64,000 nucleotides of DNA from Streptomyces sp. CC208A (GTDB taxonomy: Bacteria > Actinomycetota > Actinomycetes > Streptomycetales > Streptomycetaceae), in NCBI RefSeq assembly GCF_030010625.1, contig NZ_JASCXN010000011.1:62001-126000 (forward strand). The letters run 5' to 3'. Position numbers and translations under genes: made by a program. The notes below the pieces were generated by a model that had not been told where the DNA came from, made no database searches, and saw only the letters and a list, made by a program, of their open reading frames with translations. This document shows, piece after piece, positions 30,991-41,324 of the stretch (position 1 is its first letter; the number at the start of each line of letters is the position of its first letter).

Positions 30991-32613
30991 ATGGGACATG
31001 TCGAGGCCGCGCATCTGGAGTACTACCTTCCCGACGGGAGGGTCCTCCTCGGGGACGCCTCCTTCCGGGTCGGGGAGGGCGCGGTCGTCGCGCTCGTCGG
31101 GGCCAACGGCGCCGGCAAGACCACCCTCCTGCGGATGATCGCGGGAGATCTGCAGCCGCACGGCGGCTCCGTCACCGTCAGCGGCGGGCTCGGCGTGATG
31201 CCGCAGTTCATTGGCTCCGTACGGGACGAGTCGACCGTCCGTGACCTGCTGGTCTCCGTGGCGCACCCGCGGATCCGGGAGGCGGCGAAGGCCGTCGACG
31301 AGGCCGAGCACCTGATCATGACGGTCGACGACGAGGCCGCGCAGATGGCGTACGCGCAGGCCCTCGCCGACTGGGCGGAGGTGCAGGGGTACGAGGCCGA
31401 GACGCTGTGGGACATCTGCACCATGGCCGCGCTCGGCGTGCCGTACGAGAAGGCGCAGTTCCGGCAGGTCAGGACCCTGTCCGGCGGTGAGCAGAAGCGG
31501 CTCGTCCTGGAGTCGCTGCTGCGCGGCACCGACGAGGTGCTGCTCCTCGACGAGCCGGACAACTACCTGGACGTGCCCGGCAAGCGGTGGCTGGAGGAGC
31601 GGCTGCGGGAGACCCGTAAGACCGTGCTCTTCATCTCACACGACAGGGAGCTGCTCTCCCGGGCCGCGCAGAAGATCATCGCGGTGGAGCCCGGCGCGGC
31701 CGGCTCCGACGTGTGGGTGCACGGCGGCGGCTTCGACACCTTCCACGAGGCCCGACGGGAGCGGTTCGCCCGCTTCGAGGAGCTGAAGCGGCGCTGGGAG
31801 GAGAAGCACGCGCAGCTGAAGAAGCTGGTGGTCAACCTGCGGCAGGCGGCCGCGGTCAGCCACGAGATGGCGTCCCGGTACGCGGCGGCGCAGACCCGCC
31901 TGAAGAAGTTCGAGGAGGCGGGCCCGCCGCCGGAGCCGCCGCGGGAGCAGGACATCCGGATGCGGCTGCGCGGCGGCCGGACCGGCGTCCGGGCGGTGAC
32001 GGCGGAGAACCTGGAGCTCACCGGCCTGATGAAGCCCTTCTCCCTGGAGATCTTCTACGGGGAGCGGGTCGCCGTCCTCGGTTCGAACGGCTCCGGCAAG
32101 TCCCACTTCCTGCGGCTGCTGGCGGGCGACCCGTCGGTCGCCCACACGGGTACGTGGAAGCTGGGCGCGCGGGTCGTCCCCGGCCACTTCGCCCAGACCC
32201 ACGCCCACCCCGAGCTGGCCGGCCGCCCGCTCGTCGACATCCTGTGGACGGAGCACGCCAAGGACCGGGGCGCGGCGATGTCCATGCTGCGCCGGTACGA
32301 ACTGGAGCGCCAGGGCGACCAGCCCTTCGACAAGCTCTCCGGCGGCCAGCAGGCCCGCTTCCAGATCCTGCTGCTCGAACTGGCCGGCACCACGGCGCTC
32401 CTCCTGGACGAGCCCACGGACAACCTGGACCTGGAGTCCGCCGAGGCCCTCCAGGACGGCCTGGAGTCCTACGAGGGCACGGTCCTGGCCGTCACCCACG
32501 ACCGCTGGTTCGCGAAGAGCTTCGACCGCTACCTGGTCTTCGGCTCGGACGGGGTCGTACGGGAGACCTCCGAGCCCGTGTGGGACGAGCGGCGGGTGGA
32601 GCGGGCGCGGTAG
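30991..32613 (+). CDS. ABC-F family ATPase
   Basis: Two ABC domains without membrane segments, 540 residues. Domain 1 has GANGAGKTT, LSGGEQKR, LLLDEPDNYLD and ISHDR. An Arg/Lys-rich linker follows (~residues 250-320). Domain 2 has GSNGSGKSH, LSGGQQAR, LLLDEPTDNLD and THDR. ABC-F proteins act on ribosomes to rescue stalls or protect against antibiotics; which applies here is unknown. ATG 30991 was chosen because a promoter places +1 there and homology-like sequence starts at GHVEAAHLEYY; GTG 30976 and ATG 30982 are alternatives. Confidence 0.9.
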   Translation: MGHVEAAHLEYYLPDGRVLLGDASFRVGEGAVVALVGANGAGKTTLLRMIAGDLQPHGGSVTVSGGLGVMPQFIGSVRDESTVRDLLVSVAHPRIREAAKAVDEAEHLIMTVDDEAAQMAYAQALADWAEVQGYEAETLWDICTMAALGVPYEKAQFRQVRTLSGGEQKRLVLESLLRGTDEVLLLDEPDNYLDVPGKRWLEERLRETRKTVLFISHDRELLSRAAQKIIAVEPGAAGSDVWVHGGGFDTFHEARRERFARFEELKRRWEEKHAQLKKLVVNLRQAAAVSHEMASRYAAAQTRLKKFEEAGPPPEPPREQDIRMRLRGGRTGVRAVTAENLELTGLMKPFSLEIFYGERVAVLGSNGSGKSHFLRLLAGDPSVAHTGTWKLGARVVPGHFAQTHAHPELAGRPLVDILWTEHAKDRGAAMSMLRRYELERQGDQPFDKLSGGQQARFQILLLELAGTTALLLDEPTDNLDLESAEALQDGLESYEGTVLAVTHDRWFAKSFDRYLVFGSDGVVRETSEPVWDERRVERAR

Positions 32614-32738
32614 GGAGACCCGCCGGGCGGAGTCCGGCGCAGCCGTCCGAAGCCGGAGGGGCCCCTTGGGGCCGAGCCGTGCGAGGGGGGGCGTCGGAAG
32701 CGGGGCCGAGCGGCGGGTGGAGCGGGCGCGGTAGGGAG
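32586..32738 (+). repeat. 32-bp direct repeat of the ABC-F 3' end around a GC-rich insert
   Basis: The last 28 bases of the ABC-F gene plus 4 (32586-32617) recur exactly at 32707-32738. The 89 bp between contain GGCGGAGTCCGGCGC and GGGGCCCC hairpins, and a segment resembling the intergenic repeat after map. Confidence 0.85.
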
Positions 32739-32764
32739 CGGGAGGGGGGTTGCCGGGGCGCGTT

Positions 32765-32794
32765 TTGACCCGCCCCGGGGCCCCCGGGTACGCT
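32765..32794 (+). promoter_or_regulatory. rplM-rpsI promoter
   Basis: TTGACC (32765-32770), 18-nt spacer and TACGCT (32789-32794). The predicted leader is about 175 nt, long enough for L13-type feedback control, though no known motif was identified. Together with the repeat at 32586-32738 this fills the 363-bp gap before rplM. Confidence 0.65.
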
Positions 32795-32976
32795 TCTGCT
32801 TTGTTATGCGTATTGGCTTGGTCGTTCTCACGCGAGGGGCCCTTACGCCGGTCCACCGGGCCGATGACCAGCGGCAGGTATCCGGGTTGCGTCCCCGAGA
32901 TACGGCCAAGGCTGTCGTGATCGTCCCAGGTGGCCCTGTCAGGACCACTCACTGAAGAAGAGCGAAGGCTAACGAC

Positions 32977-33420
32977 GTGCGTACGTACAGCCCCAAGCCC
33001 GGCGATGTGACGCGCCAGTGGTACGTCATCGACGCCCAGGACGTTGTCCTGGGCCGTCTCGCCACCACCGCCGCGACCCTCCTCCGGGGCAAGCACAAGC
33101 CGGTTTACGCCCCCCACATGGACATGGGCGACTTCGTCGTCATCATCAACGCCGACAAGGTGCACCTGTCCGGCAACAAGCGGACCCAGAAGATGGCGTA
33201 CCGCCACTCCGGCTACCCGGGTGGTCTGCGCTCCGTCCGCTACGACGAGCTGCTGGACAAGAACCCCGAGAAGGCCGTCGAGAAGGCCGTCAAGGGCATG
33301 CTCCCCAAGAACTCCCTGGGCCGTCAGATGCTCTCGAAGCTGAAGGTCTACTCGGGCGAGAACCACCCGCACGCTGCCCAGCAGCCGGTTCCGTTCGAGA
33401 TCACCCAGGTCGCGCAGTAA
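32977..33420 (+). CDS. rplM: 50S ribosomal protein L13
   Basis: 147-residue L13, an early 50S assembly protein. The GTG start gives [20 protein letters not shown]. The block [19 protein letters not shown] is diagnostic. It is co-transcribed with rpsI, 41 nt downstream, as in nearly all bacteria. Confidence 0.98.
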   Translation: MRTYSPKPGDVTRQWYVIDAQDVVLGRLATTAATLLRGKHKPVYAPHMDMGDFVVIINADKVHLSGNKRTQKMAYRHSGYPGGLRSVRYDELLDKNPEKAVEKAVKGMLPKNSLGRQMLSKLKVYSGENHPHAAQQPVPFEITQVAQ

Positions 33421-33461
33421 GTCCGGCCACCCCCTAAGACGAAGAGAATCTGAGGAGCATC

Positions 33462-33974
33462 GTGGCCGAGACCACCCCTGAGACCCCTGTCGACGAGTTC
33501 GAGGGCGTCGAGGAGTACACCACCGAGACCGAGGTCGTCGAGGGTGACTACACCTCCGAGTCCCTCGCCTCCCGCTTCGGCGACCCGCAGCCGGCCGCCG
33601 GCCTGGGCCGTCGCAAGAACGCCATCGCCCGCGTCCGGATCGTTCCGGGCACCGGCAAGTGGAAGATCAACGGTCGCACCCTCGAGGACTACTTCCCGAA
33701 CAAGGTGCACCAGCAGGAAGTCAACGAGCCCTTCAAGGTGCTCGAGCTCGACAACCGCTACGACGTCATCGCCCGCATCTCGGGTGGCGGCGTCTCCGGC
33801 CAGGCCGGCGCCCTGCGCCTCGGCGTGGCCCGTGCCCTGAACGAGGCCGACGTCGAGAACAACCGCCCGGCGCTGAAGAAGGCCGGCTTCCTCTCCCGTG
33901 ACGACCGCGCGGTCGAGCGGAAGAAGGCCGGTCTCAAGAAGGCCCGCAAGGCTCCGCAGTACAGCAAGCGCTAA
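33462..33974 (+). CDS. rpsI: 30S ribosomal protein S9
   Basis: 170-residue S9, whose C-terminal Arg reaches P-site tRNA. The first ~45 residues are an acidic Glu/Thr-rich extension common in actinobacteria. The conserved core starts at [14 protein letters not shown] and ends with the basic [10 protein letters not shown] tail. A strong terminator follows. Confidence 0.98.
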   Translation: MAETTPETPVDEFEGVEEYTTETEVVEGDYTSESLASRFGDPQPAAGLGRRKNAIARVRIVPGTGKWKINGRTLEDYFPNKVHQQEVNEPFKVLELDNRYDVIARISGGGVSGQAGALRLGVARALNEADVENNRPALKKAGFLSRDDRAVERKKAGLKKARKAPQYSKR

Positions 33975-33995
33975 TCGCCTGCTCGCACTGCTTGT

Positions 33996-34042
33996 ACGTA
34001 CGCCCCGGCGCACTGCGCGTGCCGTCGGGGCGTACGTTTTTT
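33996..34042 (+). terminator. rpsI intrinsic terminator
   Basis: A 12-bp stem (ACGTACGCCCCG, 33996-34007, with 34026-34037) is followed by a T6 tract. It is one of the few classical U-tract terminators in the window. Confidence 0.9.
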
Positions 34043-34106
34043 CGTAACCCTCTTCACTTTCTTCACCCCCTCATCACCTTTTGGGCCCGTATTTCGGAGG
34101 ACAGCT

Positions 34107-35465
34107 GTGGGACGACTCTTCGGCACGGACGGCGTGCGCGGTGTGGCCAACGCGGACCTGACGGCCGAGCTGGCGCTCGGTCTCTCCGTCGCGGCCGCGC
34201 ACGTGCTCGCCGAGGCGGGGACCTTCGAGGGCCACCGGCCGACCGCCGTGGTCGGGCGGGACCCGCGCGCGTCGGGAGAGTTCCTGGAGGCGGCCGTCGT
34301 CGCCGGTCTCGCCAGCGCCGGTGTCGACGTCCTGCGTGTCGGTGTCCTGCCGACCCCGGCCGTCGCCCACCTCACCGGCGTCCTCGGCGCCGACCTCGGC
34401 GTGATGCTGTCCGCCAGCCACAACGCCATGCCCGACAACGGCATCAAGTTCTTCGCCCGTGGCGGCCACAAGCTCGCCGACGAGCTTGAGGACAAGATCG
34501 AGGCCGTGTACGAGGAGCACCGCACCGGCGCCCCCTGGGACCGCCCGACCGGTGCCGGCGTCGGCCGCGTCCGCGACTACGACGAGGGCTTCGAGACCTA
34601 CGTCTCCCACCTCCTCGACGTCCTCCCCAACCGCCTCGACGGCCTGAGGATCGTCCTCGACGAGGCCCACGGCGCCGCCGCCCGCGTCTCGCCCGAGGCC
34701 TTCACCCGCGCCGGCGCCCAGGTCGTCACCATCGGCGCCGCCCCCGACGGCCTCAACATCAACGACGGCTGCGGCTCCACCCACCTGGAGCTCCTCAAGG
34801 CCGCCGTCGTCGAGCACGGCGCCGACTTCGGCATCGCCCACGACGGCGACGCCGACCGCTGCCTCGCCGTCGACCACACCGGCGAGGAGGTGGACGGCGA
34901 CCAGATCCTCGCCGTGCTCGCCCTCGCCATGCGCGAGGCCGGCACGCTGCGCGGCGACACCGTCGTCGCCACCGTCATGTCCAACCTGGGCTTCAAGCTC
35001 GCCATGGAGCGCGAGGGCCTCACCCTCGTCCAGACGGCGGTCGGTGACCGCTACGTCCTGGAGTCCATGAAGGAGCACGGCTATGCTCTCGGCGGCGAGC
35101 AGTCCGGCCACGTCATCGTGCTCGACCACGCCACCACCGGCGACGGCACCCTCACCGGCCTCATGCTGGCCGCCCGCGTCGCCGCCACCGGCAAGTCCCT
35201 CGCCGAGCTGGCCTCCGTCATGGAGCGGCTGCCGCAGATCCTCATCAACGTGAAGGACGTCGACAAGTCCCGCGTCGCCACCTCCGGCGAGCTGGCCGCC
35301 GCCGTCGCCGACGCCGAGCGCGAGCTCGGCACCACCGGCCGCGTCCTGCTCCGCCCCTCCGGCACCGAGCCGCTGGTCCGCGTCATGGTCGAGGCCGCCG
35401 ACATCGAGCAGGCCCGCTCGGTCGCGCAGCGCCTCGCCGACGTGGTGAAGTCCGCGCTGGGCTAG
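34107..35465 (+). CDS. glmM: Phosphoglucosamine mutase
   Basis: 452-residue GlmM converts glucosamine-6-P to glucosamine-1-P for UDP-GlcNAc and peptidoglycan. The phosphoserine loop SASHN is near residue 105. The metal loop DGDADRC is near 250, and the phosphate-binding [12 protein letters not shown] is near the end. The GTG start gives [12 protein letters not shown]. Its pathway partner glmS lies 1.2 kb downstream. Confidence 0.97.
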   Translation: MGRLFGTDGVRGVANADLTAELALGLSVAAAHVLAEAGTFEGHRPTAVVGRDPRASGEFLEAAVVAGLASAGVDVLRVGVLPTPAVAHLTGVLGADLGVMLSASHNAMPDNGIKFFARGGHKLADELEDKIEAVYEEHRTGAPWDRPTGAGVGRVRDYDEGFETYVSHLLDVLPNRLDGLRIVLDEAHGAAARVSPEAFTRAGAQVVTIGAAPDGLNINDGCGSTHLELLKAAVVEHGADFGIAHDGDADRCLAVDHTGEEVDGDQILAVLALAMREAGTLRGDTVVATVMSNLGFKLAMEREGLTLVQTAVGDRYVLESMKEHGYALGGEQSGHVIVLDHATTGDGTLTGLMLAARVAATGKSLAELASVMERLPQILINVKDVDKSRVATSGELAAAVADAERELGTTGRVLLRPSGTEPLVRVMVEAADIEQARSVAQRLADVVKSALG

Positions 35466-35479
35466 CCCGTACGTACGGG
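35466..35479. terminator. Palindrome between convergent glmM and coaA
   Basis: CCCGTACGTACGGG is perfectly self-complementary and occupies most of the 22-bp gap between the two stop codons. Confidence 0.35.
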
Positions 35480-35487
35480 ACCCGGGA

Positions 35488-36498
35488 TCAGAGCTTGCGG
35501 AGGCTCAGCCGCTGCACCTTGTGGTCCGCGCCCTTGCGGACCACGAGCGTCGCCCGGCCGCGCGTCGGCGCCACGTTCTCCAGGAGGTTCACCTTGTTGA
35601 CGGTCCGCCACATCGTGCGGGCGTAGTCCAGGGCCTCCTCCTCGGAGACCTGCGTCCACCGCCGGAAGTAGGAGGACGGGTCCTGGAAGGCGGTCTCCCG
35701 CAGCTTCCGGAAGCGGTTCAGGTACCAGCCCTCGATGTCCTCGGCGCGCGCGTCCACGTACACCGAGAAGTCGAAGTAGTCCGCCAGGCCCACCCGGGTC
35801 CGCCCGTCCTTGCCGGGCAGCGCCGGCTGGAGCACGTTCAGCCCCTCGACGATCAGGATGTCGGGGCGGCGCACGACGAGCTGCTCGCCCGGCACCCGGT
35901 CGTAGATGAGGTGCGAGTAGACCGGGGCGGTGACCTCCTCCTTGCCGGCCTTCACGTCGGCGACGAAGCGGGTCAGGGCCCGCCGGTCGTACGACTCGGG
36001 GAAGCCCTTCCGGGACATCAGGCCGCGCGCCTTCAGCTCCTCCATCGGATAGAGGAAGCCGTCCGTGGTGATCCGCTCGACGCGCGGGTGCTCGGGCCAG
36101 CGGGCGAGGAGAGCCTGGAGGAGGCGGGCGACGGTCGACTTGCCGACGGCGACGGACCCGGCGACCCCTATGACGAACGGCGTGCCGCGCTGCTCGCCGC
36201 TCTCGCCGAGGAAGGTGTTGAGGGCGCCGCGCAGACCACTGGTGGCCTGCACGTACAGGTTGAGCAGCCGGGAGAGCGGCAGATAGATGTCCCGGACCTC
36301 GTCGAGGTCGATGACGTCCCCGAGTCCCTGGAGCCGTTCGACCTCCTCGGCGGTCAGCGGGAGGGGGGTCTTGTCGCGCAGGGCGCTCCACTCCGCGCGG
36401 GTGAGGTCGACGTACGGCGTCGGCTCGGGGGACCTGCGGGAGGCCCCTCCGGCACCGGCTCCGTTGCCGTTGGCGCTTCGTGGCGGCGAGGTGATCAC
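35488..36498 (-). CDS. coaA: Type I pantothenate kinase
   Basis: 336-residue kinase for the first step of CoA synthesis. The P-loop [18 protein letters not shown] begins near residue 110. [15 protein letters not shown] and [10 protein letters not shown] follow, as in PanK-I. The first ~25 residues are a Gly/Ala/Pro-rich extension. It reads from GTG 36498, divergent from glmS and convergent with glmM. Confidence 0.96.
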   Translation of the reverse strand: MITSPPRSANGNGAGAGGASRRSPEPTPYVDLTRAEWSALRDKTPLPLTAEEVERLQGLGDVIDLDEVRDIYLPLSRLLNLYVQATSGLRGALNTFLGESGEQRGTPFVIGVAGSVAVGKSTVARLLQALLARWPEHPRVERITTDGFLYPMEELKARGLMSRKGFPESYDRRALTRFVADVKAGKEEVTAPVYSHLIYDRVPGEQLVVRRPDILIVEGLNVLQPALPGKDGRTRVGLADYFDFSVYVDARAEDIEGWYLNRFRKLRETAFQDPSSYFRRWTQVSEEEALDYARTMWRTVNKVNLLENVAPTRGRATLVVRKGADHKVQRLSLRKL

Positions 36499-36629
36499 CC
36501 CGCCATTGTCCCGGCTTCCCGCCCGCCATGGGTGGTGGGGTGGGTCACGTGCCGCACGGTTGACGCCGCCCGTCCCGACTCCGGGCGGGGTACCGGCCGG
36601 GGGGCGGCCTCCGGCCGTAGGCTGCCGCC

Positions 36630-38477
36630 ATGTGCGGAATCGTGGGATACGTCGGCGGGCAGTCGGCGCTTGATGTGGTCGTCGCGGGGCTGAAGCGGCT
36701 GGAGTACCGGGGGTACGACTCGGCCGGGGTCGCCGTGCTCGCGGACGGCGGGCTCGCCGCCGCGAAGAAGGCGGGCAAGCTCGTCAACCTGGAGAAGGAA
36801 CTCGTCGACCGGCCGCTGCCCGGCGGCTCCGTCGCCGTCGGGCACACCCGGTGGGCCACCCACGGCGGGCCCACCGACGCCAACGCGCACCCGCACCTCG
36901 ACAACGCCGGGCGCGTCGCCGTCGTGCACAACGGGATCATCGAGAACTTCGCCGCCCTGCGCGAGGAGCTCGCCGAGCGCGGCCACGAGCTGCTCTCCGA
37001 GACCGACACCGAGGTCGTCGCGCACCTCCTCGCCGAGGAGTTCTCCTCCGTGGGCGACCTCGCCGAGGCCATGCGGCTGGTCTGCCGACGGCTCGACGGG
37101 GCCTTCACCCTCGTCGCCGTCCACGCCGACCAGCCCGACGCCGTCGTCGGTGCCCGCCGCAACTCGCCGCTCGTCGTCGGCGTGGGCGAGGGGGAGAACT
37201 TCCTCGCCTCCGACGTGTCCGCGTTCATCGCCCACACCCGGTCCGCGATCGAGCTCGGCCAGGACCAGGTCGTCGAGCTGACCCGGGAGGGCGTCACCGT
37301 CACCGACTTCGACGGCGCGCCCGCCGACGTCCGCGCCTTCCACGTCGACTGGGACGCCTCCGCCGCCGAGAAGGGCGGCTACGACCACTTCATGCTCAAG
37401 GAGATCGCCGAGCAGCCCAAGGCGGTCGCCGACACCCTCCTCGGCCGGATCGACGCCTCCGGGCGGCTCACCCTCGACGAGGTGCGCATCCCCGACGCGG
37501 TGCTCCGCGAGGCCGACAAGGTCGTCATCGTCGCCTGCGGCACCGCCTTCCACGCCGGGCTCATCGCCAAGTACGCCATCGAGCACTGGACCCGGATCCC
37601 CTGCGAGGTCGAGCTGGCCAGCGAGTTCCGCTACCGGGACCCGATCCTGGGGCAGCGGACCCTCGTCGTCGCCATCTCCCAGTCCGGGGAGACGATGGAC
37701 ACCCTGATGGCGCTCCGGCACGCCCGCGAGCAGGGCGCCAAGGTCCTCGCCGTCTGCAACACCAACGGGTCGACGATCCCCCGCGAGTCCGACGCCGTCC
37801 TCTACACCCACGCCGGGCCCGAGGTGGCCGTCGCCTCCACCAAGGCGTTCCTGACCCAGCTCGTCGCCTGCTACCTGCTCGCCCTCTACCTGGGCCAGGT
37901 GCGCGGCACCAAGTGGGGCGACGAGATCCGCGCCGTCGTCCGCGAGCTGGCCAGGATCGGCGAGGAGGTCGAGCGGGTCCTGGAGACCATGGAGCCGGTC
38001 AGGGAGCTCGCCCGCTCCCTCGCCCACAAGGACACGATCCTCTTCCTCGGCCGCCATGTGGGTTACCCGGTGGCCCTGGAGGGCGCGCTGAAGCTCAAGG
38101 AGCTCGCGTACATGCACGCCGAGGGCTTCGCGGCCGGTGAGCTCAAGCACGGGCCGATCGCCCTCGTCGAGGAGGACCTGCCGGTCGTCGTCGTGGTGCC
38201 CTCGCCGAAGGGGCGCTCGGTCCTCCACGACAAGATCGTCTCCAACATCCAGGAGATCCGGGCCCGGGGAGCCCGCACGATCGTGATCGCGGAGGAGGGC
38301 GACGAGGCCGTCGTGCCCTTCGCCGACCACCTCGTCCGCGTCCCCGCGACGCCCACGCTGCTCCAGCCGCTCGTCTCGACCGTGCCGCTCCAGGTCTTCG
38401 CCTGCGAGCTTGCCACCGCCCGGGGCAACGAGGTGGACCAGCCGCGCAACCTGGCCAAGTCCGTGACGGTGGAGTGA
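36630..38477 (+). CDS. glmS: Glutamine-fructose-6-phosphate aminotransferase
   Basis: 615-residue GlmS makes glucosamine-6-P from fructose-6-P and glutamine. The N-terminal glutaminase starts MCGIVGYVG with the catalytic Cys at position 2. Two SIS sugar-isomerase domains follow, with SQSGETMDT and a C-terminal [13 protein letters not shown] motif. A glmS ribozyme is neither seen nor expected here. acpS starts 8 nt later. Confidence 0.97.
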   Translation: MCGIVGYVGGQSALDVVVAGLKRLEYRGYDSAGVAVLADGGLAAAKKAGKLVNLEKELVDRPLPGGSVAVGHTRWATHGGPTDANAHPHLDNAGRVAVVHNGIIENFAALREELAERGHELLSETDTEVVAHLLAEEFSSVGDLAEAMRLVCRRLDGAFTLVAVHADQPDAVVGARRNSPLVVGVGEGENFLASDVSAFIAHTRSAIELGQDQVVELTREGVTVTDFDGAPADVRAFHVDWDASAAEKGGYDHFMLKEIAEQPKAVADTLLGRIDASGRLTLDEVRIPDAVLREADKVVIVACGTAFHAGLIAKYAIEHWTRIPCEVELASEFRYRDPILGQRTLVVAISQSGETMDTLMALRHAREQGAKVLAVCNTNGSTIPRESDAVLYTHAGPEVAVASTKAFLTQLVACYLLALYLGQVRGTKWGDEIRAVVRELARIGEEVERVLETMEPVRELARSLAHKDTILFLGRHVGYPVALEGALKLKELAYMHAEGFAAGELKHGPIALVEEDLPVVVVVPSPKGRSVLHDKIVSNIQEIRARGARTIVIAEEGDEAVVPFADHLVRVPATPTLLQPLVSTVPLQVFACELATARGNEVDQPRNLAKSVTVE

Positions 38478-38484
38478 AGAAGAA

Positions 38485-38853
38485 ATGATCATCGGGGTGG
38501 GAATCGACGTGGCGGAGATCGACCGCTTCGCCGCGTCGCTGGAGCGGACACCGGCGCTGCTCGACCGGCTCTTCGTACGGGAGGAACTGCTGCTGCCGAG
38601 CGGGGAGCGCCGCGGCCCCGCCTCCCTGGCGGTGCGCTTCGCCGCCAAGGAGGCCCTGGCCAAGGCGCTCGGCGCGCCCGGCGACCTGCACTGGACGGAC
38701 GCGGAGGTGTACGCGGAGTCCACCGGCCAGCCCCGGCTGAGGGTGCGCGGCACGGTCGCGGCCCGCGCGGCCGAGCTGGGCGTGAAGCACTGGCACATCT
38801 CGCTGAGCCATGACGCGGGGGTGGCCTCGGCGGTGGTGATCGCCGAGGGCTGA
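38485..38853 (+). CDS. acpS: Holo-[acyl-carrier-protein] synthase
   Basis: 122-residue phosphopantetheinyl transferase that activates ACP using CoA. Metal-site motifs are [12 protein letters not shown] at the start and [12 protein letters not shown] near residue 55. It is 8 nt after glmS, probably one operon with nnr behind it. Confidence 0.96.
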   Translation: MIIGVGIDVAEIDRFAASLERTPALLDRLFVREELLLPSGERRGPASLAVRFAAKEALAKALGAPGDLHWTDAEVYAESTGQPRLRVRGTVAARAAELGVKHWHISLSHDAGVASAVVIAEG

Positions 38854-38909
38854 GCCGTACCCGTGTGCGTACGGGGCGGGGCCCCGCCTCCTGCGGCAGA
38901 CTGCTGACC

Positions 38910-40361
38910 ATGCGTACCGCTCACCACGTGGAGACCGTCCGGGCCGCCGAGGCCGCGCTGATGGCCCGGCTGCCCGAGGGCGCGCTGATGCAGAAGGCCG
39001 CCGCCGGACTCGCCGCCGCCTGCTGCTCCCTGCTCGGCAGGGGGCGGGTCTACGGGTCCCGGGTCGTCCTCCTCGTCGGCAGCGGCGACAACGGCGGCGA
39101 CGCCCTCCACGCCGGCGCCCGGCTCGCCCGGCGAGGCGCCGGGGTCACCGCCGTGCTGCTCGGCGCCCGCGCCCACGGGGCCGGACTCGCCGCGCTCCGG
39201 GCGGCCGGCGGGCGCGTCACCGAGGACCCGTACGAGGCGCTGGCCGCCGCCGACCTCGTCCTCGACGGCATCACCGGCATCGGCGGGCGCGGCGGACTGC
39301 GCCCCGAGGCCGTCCCCGTCGCCCGCGCCGCGCGCGGCTCCGGCGCGGTCGTGGTCGCCGTCGACCTGCCCAGCGGCGTCGACGCCGACACCGGCGAGGT
39401 CGAGGGCGAGGCCCTGCGCGCCGACGCGACCGTCACCTTCGGCACGTACAAGCCGGGGCTGCTCGTCGACCCGGCCCGGGAGTACGCGGGCGCGCTGCGG
39501 CTCGTCGACATCGGGCTCGCCGCCACCCTGCCGTCCGTGCCCGACGCGGAGGCGCTCCAGCACCGGGACGTGGCCCGGCTGCTGCCCGCGCCCGCCGCCG
39601 AGAGCGACAAGTACCGGCGGGGCGTCGTCGGTGTCTTCGCCGGCTCCGACCAGTACCGGGGCGCGGCCGTGCTCGCCGTGGCGGGGGCGCTGCGGGGCGG
39701 CGCCGGGGCCGTCCGGTACGTGGGCCGTGTGGGAGACATGGTCGTCAGGGCGCACCCCGAGACCCTGGTCCACACCGGTCCGTGGGCCGGTGTCGGGCGG
39801 GTCCAGGCGTGGGTCGCCGGACCGGGGGTCGGGGAGGGGCCGGACCCGGAGGTGGCGATGAGGCACATCCTCGCCACCGACGTGCCCGTCCTCGTCGACG
39901 CGGACGGCCTGCGCCACCTGACCCCCGAGGCCGTACACGAGCGGTCGGCGCCCACCCTGCTCACCCCGCACGCGGGCGAGGCGGCGGCGCTGCTCGGCAC
40001 CGACCGGGCGGAGGTGGAGGCCCGGCGGCTCGCCGCCGTCCGCGAACTCGCCGCCCGCTACGGCGCCACCGTCCTCCTCAAGGGCTCGACCACCCTGGTC
40101 TGCGGACCCGGCGGCACGGGACCGGTCCGGGTCAACCCGACCGGCACCCCCTGGCTCGCCACCGCGGGCTCCGGCGACGTCCTGTCCGGCCTGGCGGGCG
40201 CGCTCCTCGCCGGCGGCCTCGGCCCCGTCGACGCCGCCTCCTGCGCCGCCTACCTGCACGGCCTCGCCGCCCGTCGGGCCTCCGCCGGCGCCGGGCCGAT
40301 CACCGCGACCGAGGTGGCCGGCTCGCTGCGCGCCGCCTGGCAGGACGTACGGGAGTCCTGA
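38910..40361 (+). CDS. nnr: Bifunctional NAD(P)H-hydrate epimerase/dehydratase
   Basis: 483-residue fusion that repairs hydrated NADH and NADPH. The N-terminal YjeF-type epimerase domain (~1-215) has GSGDNGGDALHAGARL. The C-terminal ribokinase-like dehydratase (~230-483) has DKYRRGVVGVFAGS and TAGSGDVLSGL. ATG 38910 begins at MRTAHHVETVRAAE; an in-frame start at 38865 was judged leader. This gene order (acpS-nnr-alr) is common in actinobacteria. Confidence 0.95.
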   Translation: MRTAHHVETVRAAEAALMARLPEGALMQKAAAGLAAACCSLLGRGRVYGSRVVLLVGSGDNGGDALHAGARLARRGAGVTAVLLGARAHGAGLAALRAAGGRVTEDPYEALAAADLVLDGITGIGGRGGLRPEAVPVARAARGSGAVVVAVDLPSGVDADTGEVEGEALRADATVTFGTYKPGLLVDPAREYAGALRLVDIGLAATLPSVPDAEALQHRDVARLLPAPAAESDKYRRGVVGVFAGSDQYRGAAVLAVAGALRGGAGAVRYVGRVGDMVVRAHPETLVHTGPWAGVGRVQAWVAGPGVGEGPDPEVAMRHILATDVPVLVDADGLRHLTPEAVHERSAPTLLTPHAGEAAALLGTDRAEVEARRLAAVRELAARYGATVLLKGSTTLVCGPGGTGPVRVNPTGTPWLATAGSGDVLSGLAGALLAGGLGPVDAASCAAYLHGLAARRASAGAGPITATEVAGSLRAAWQDVRES

Positions 40362-40451
40362 CGGCGGCGCGCCCACGGTCGGCGCAACTCCGTTGCTCCG
40401 CGCGTGGGGCAACGCGTGCCGGGGCGGCCGTGGACGGGTTCGGATGGACCG

Positions 40452-41303
40452 GTGAGCAGATGGAGAAGCCGAATCCTGTCGTCGTTGCTGATCGCCGCCA
40501 CCGTGGGTGCCGCGGGTGCCGTCCCCGCGGCCGCGGAGGAGCCCGCGTCCGACGTCCTCGTCCCCGGGATCGAGGGCGCTGGGCGCCCCGAGTACCCCAT
40601 GGACACGCCCGACCAGGTGCTGCCCCCGACCGCCCCCGGCGGCGAGATCCCCGTCCCCGAACCGGAGGCCGAGCCCGACGAACTCGTCGAGTACCTGCCG
40701 CGCAGCGCCGTCGAGGCCGCCTGCACCGCCAGGACCGGGTTCTACCAGCGGCAGGTCGAGCGACTCCTGAAGCTGAAGGCCGACGGCAGGCAGTCGGCCG
40801 CCGACTGCCGGGCCATCCGCGCCTTCCAGGTCAAGGAGAAGATCAAGCCCGCCAACGGCTACGCGGGCCCCGTCACCTGGGGCCGCGCCGAACTGCTCGC
40901 GGCCCGCAAGAACCCCAACGCGGCCGGCGAGTGCCCCGTCCGCTCCTACCCCGTGGCCTACGTGGACCTGAACCGCGAGCTGATGTGGGTGCAGAAGGGC
41001 AAGAAGATCACGTACGCGGTGGTCAACATCCGCAGCGGCCGGGCCGGCTACCGCACCCGCACCGGCTGGCACGCCGTCTACTGGCGCCACAAGGACCACT
41101 GGTCGACCATCTACGACACGCCGATGCCGTTCTCCCAGTTCTTCGACGGCGGCCAGGCCTTCCACGGTGTCTACGGGGCCATCGCCACGCCCACCGGGAG
41201 CCACGGCTGCGTCAACCTCACCTACAAGAACGCGGAGAAGCTGTGGTCCGTCCTCCGCAAGGGTGACGGGGTCTACATCTGGGGCAAGCGGCCGGGGCTG
41301 TGA
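40452..41303 (+). CDS. Exported L,D-transpeptidase (YkuD domain)
   Basis: 283 residues from GTG 40452. The signal peptide is a basic start then SLLIAATVGAAGAVPAAAEE. A helical peptidoglycan-binding-like region (~80-150) precedes the YkuD domain. Catalytic motifs HGVYGA and SHGCVNL are intact, with the nucleophilic Cys. It likely makes 3-3 peptidoglycan cross-links. A GTG at 40404 in frame would lengthen the N-terminus by 16 residues. Confidence 0.9.
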   Translation: MSRWRSRILSSLLIAATVGAAGAVPAAAEEPASDVLVPGIEGAGRPEYPMDTPDQVLPPTAPGGEIPVPEPEAEPDELVEYLPRSAVEAACTARTGFYQRQVERLLKLKADGRQSAADCRAIRAFQVKEKIKPANGYAGPVTWGRAELLAARKNPNAAGECPVRSYPVAYVDLNRELMWVQKGKKITYAVVNIRSGRAGYRTRTGWHAVYWRHKDHWSTIYDTPMPFSQFFDGGQAFHGVYGAIATPTGSHGCVNLTYKNAEKLWSVLRKGDGVYIWGKRPGL

Positions 41304-41324
41304 CCACCTGAGAGACTGGGCGCG

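Noticed and set aside
36499..36629. glmS ribozyme or riboswitch upstream of glmS
   Set aside because: The 131-bp gap is too short for the ribozyme and shows no matching core; the ribozyme is not typical of actinobacteria.
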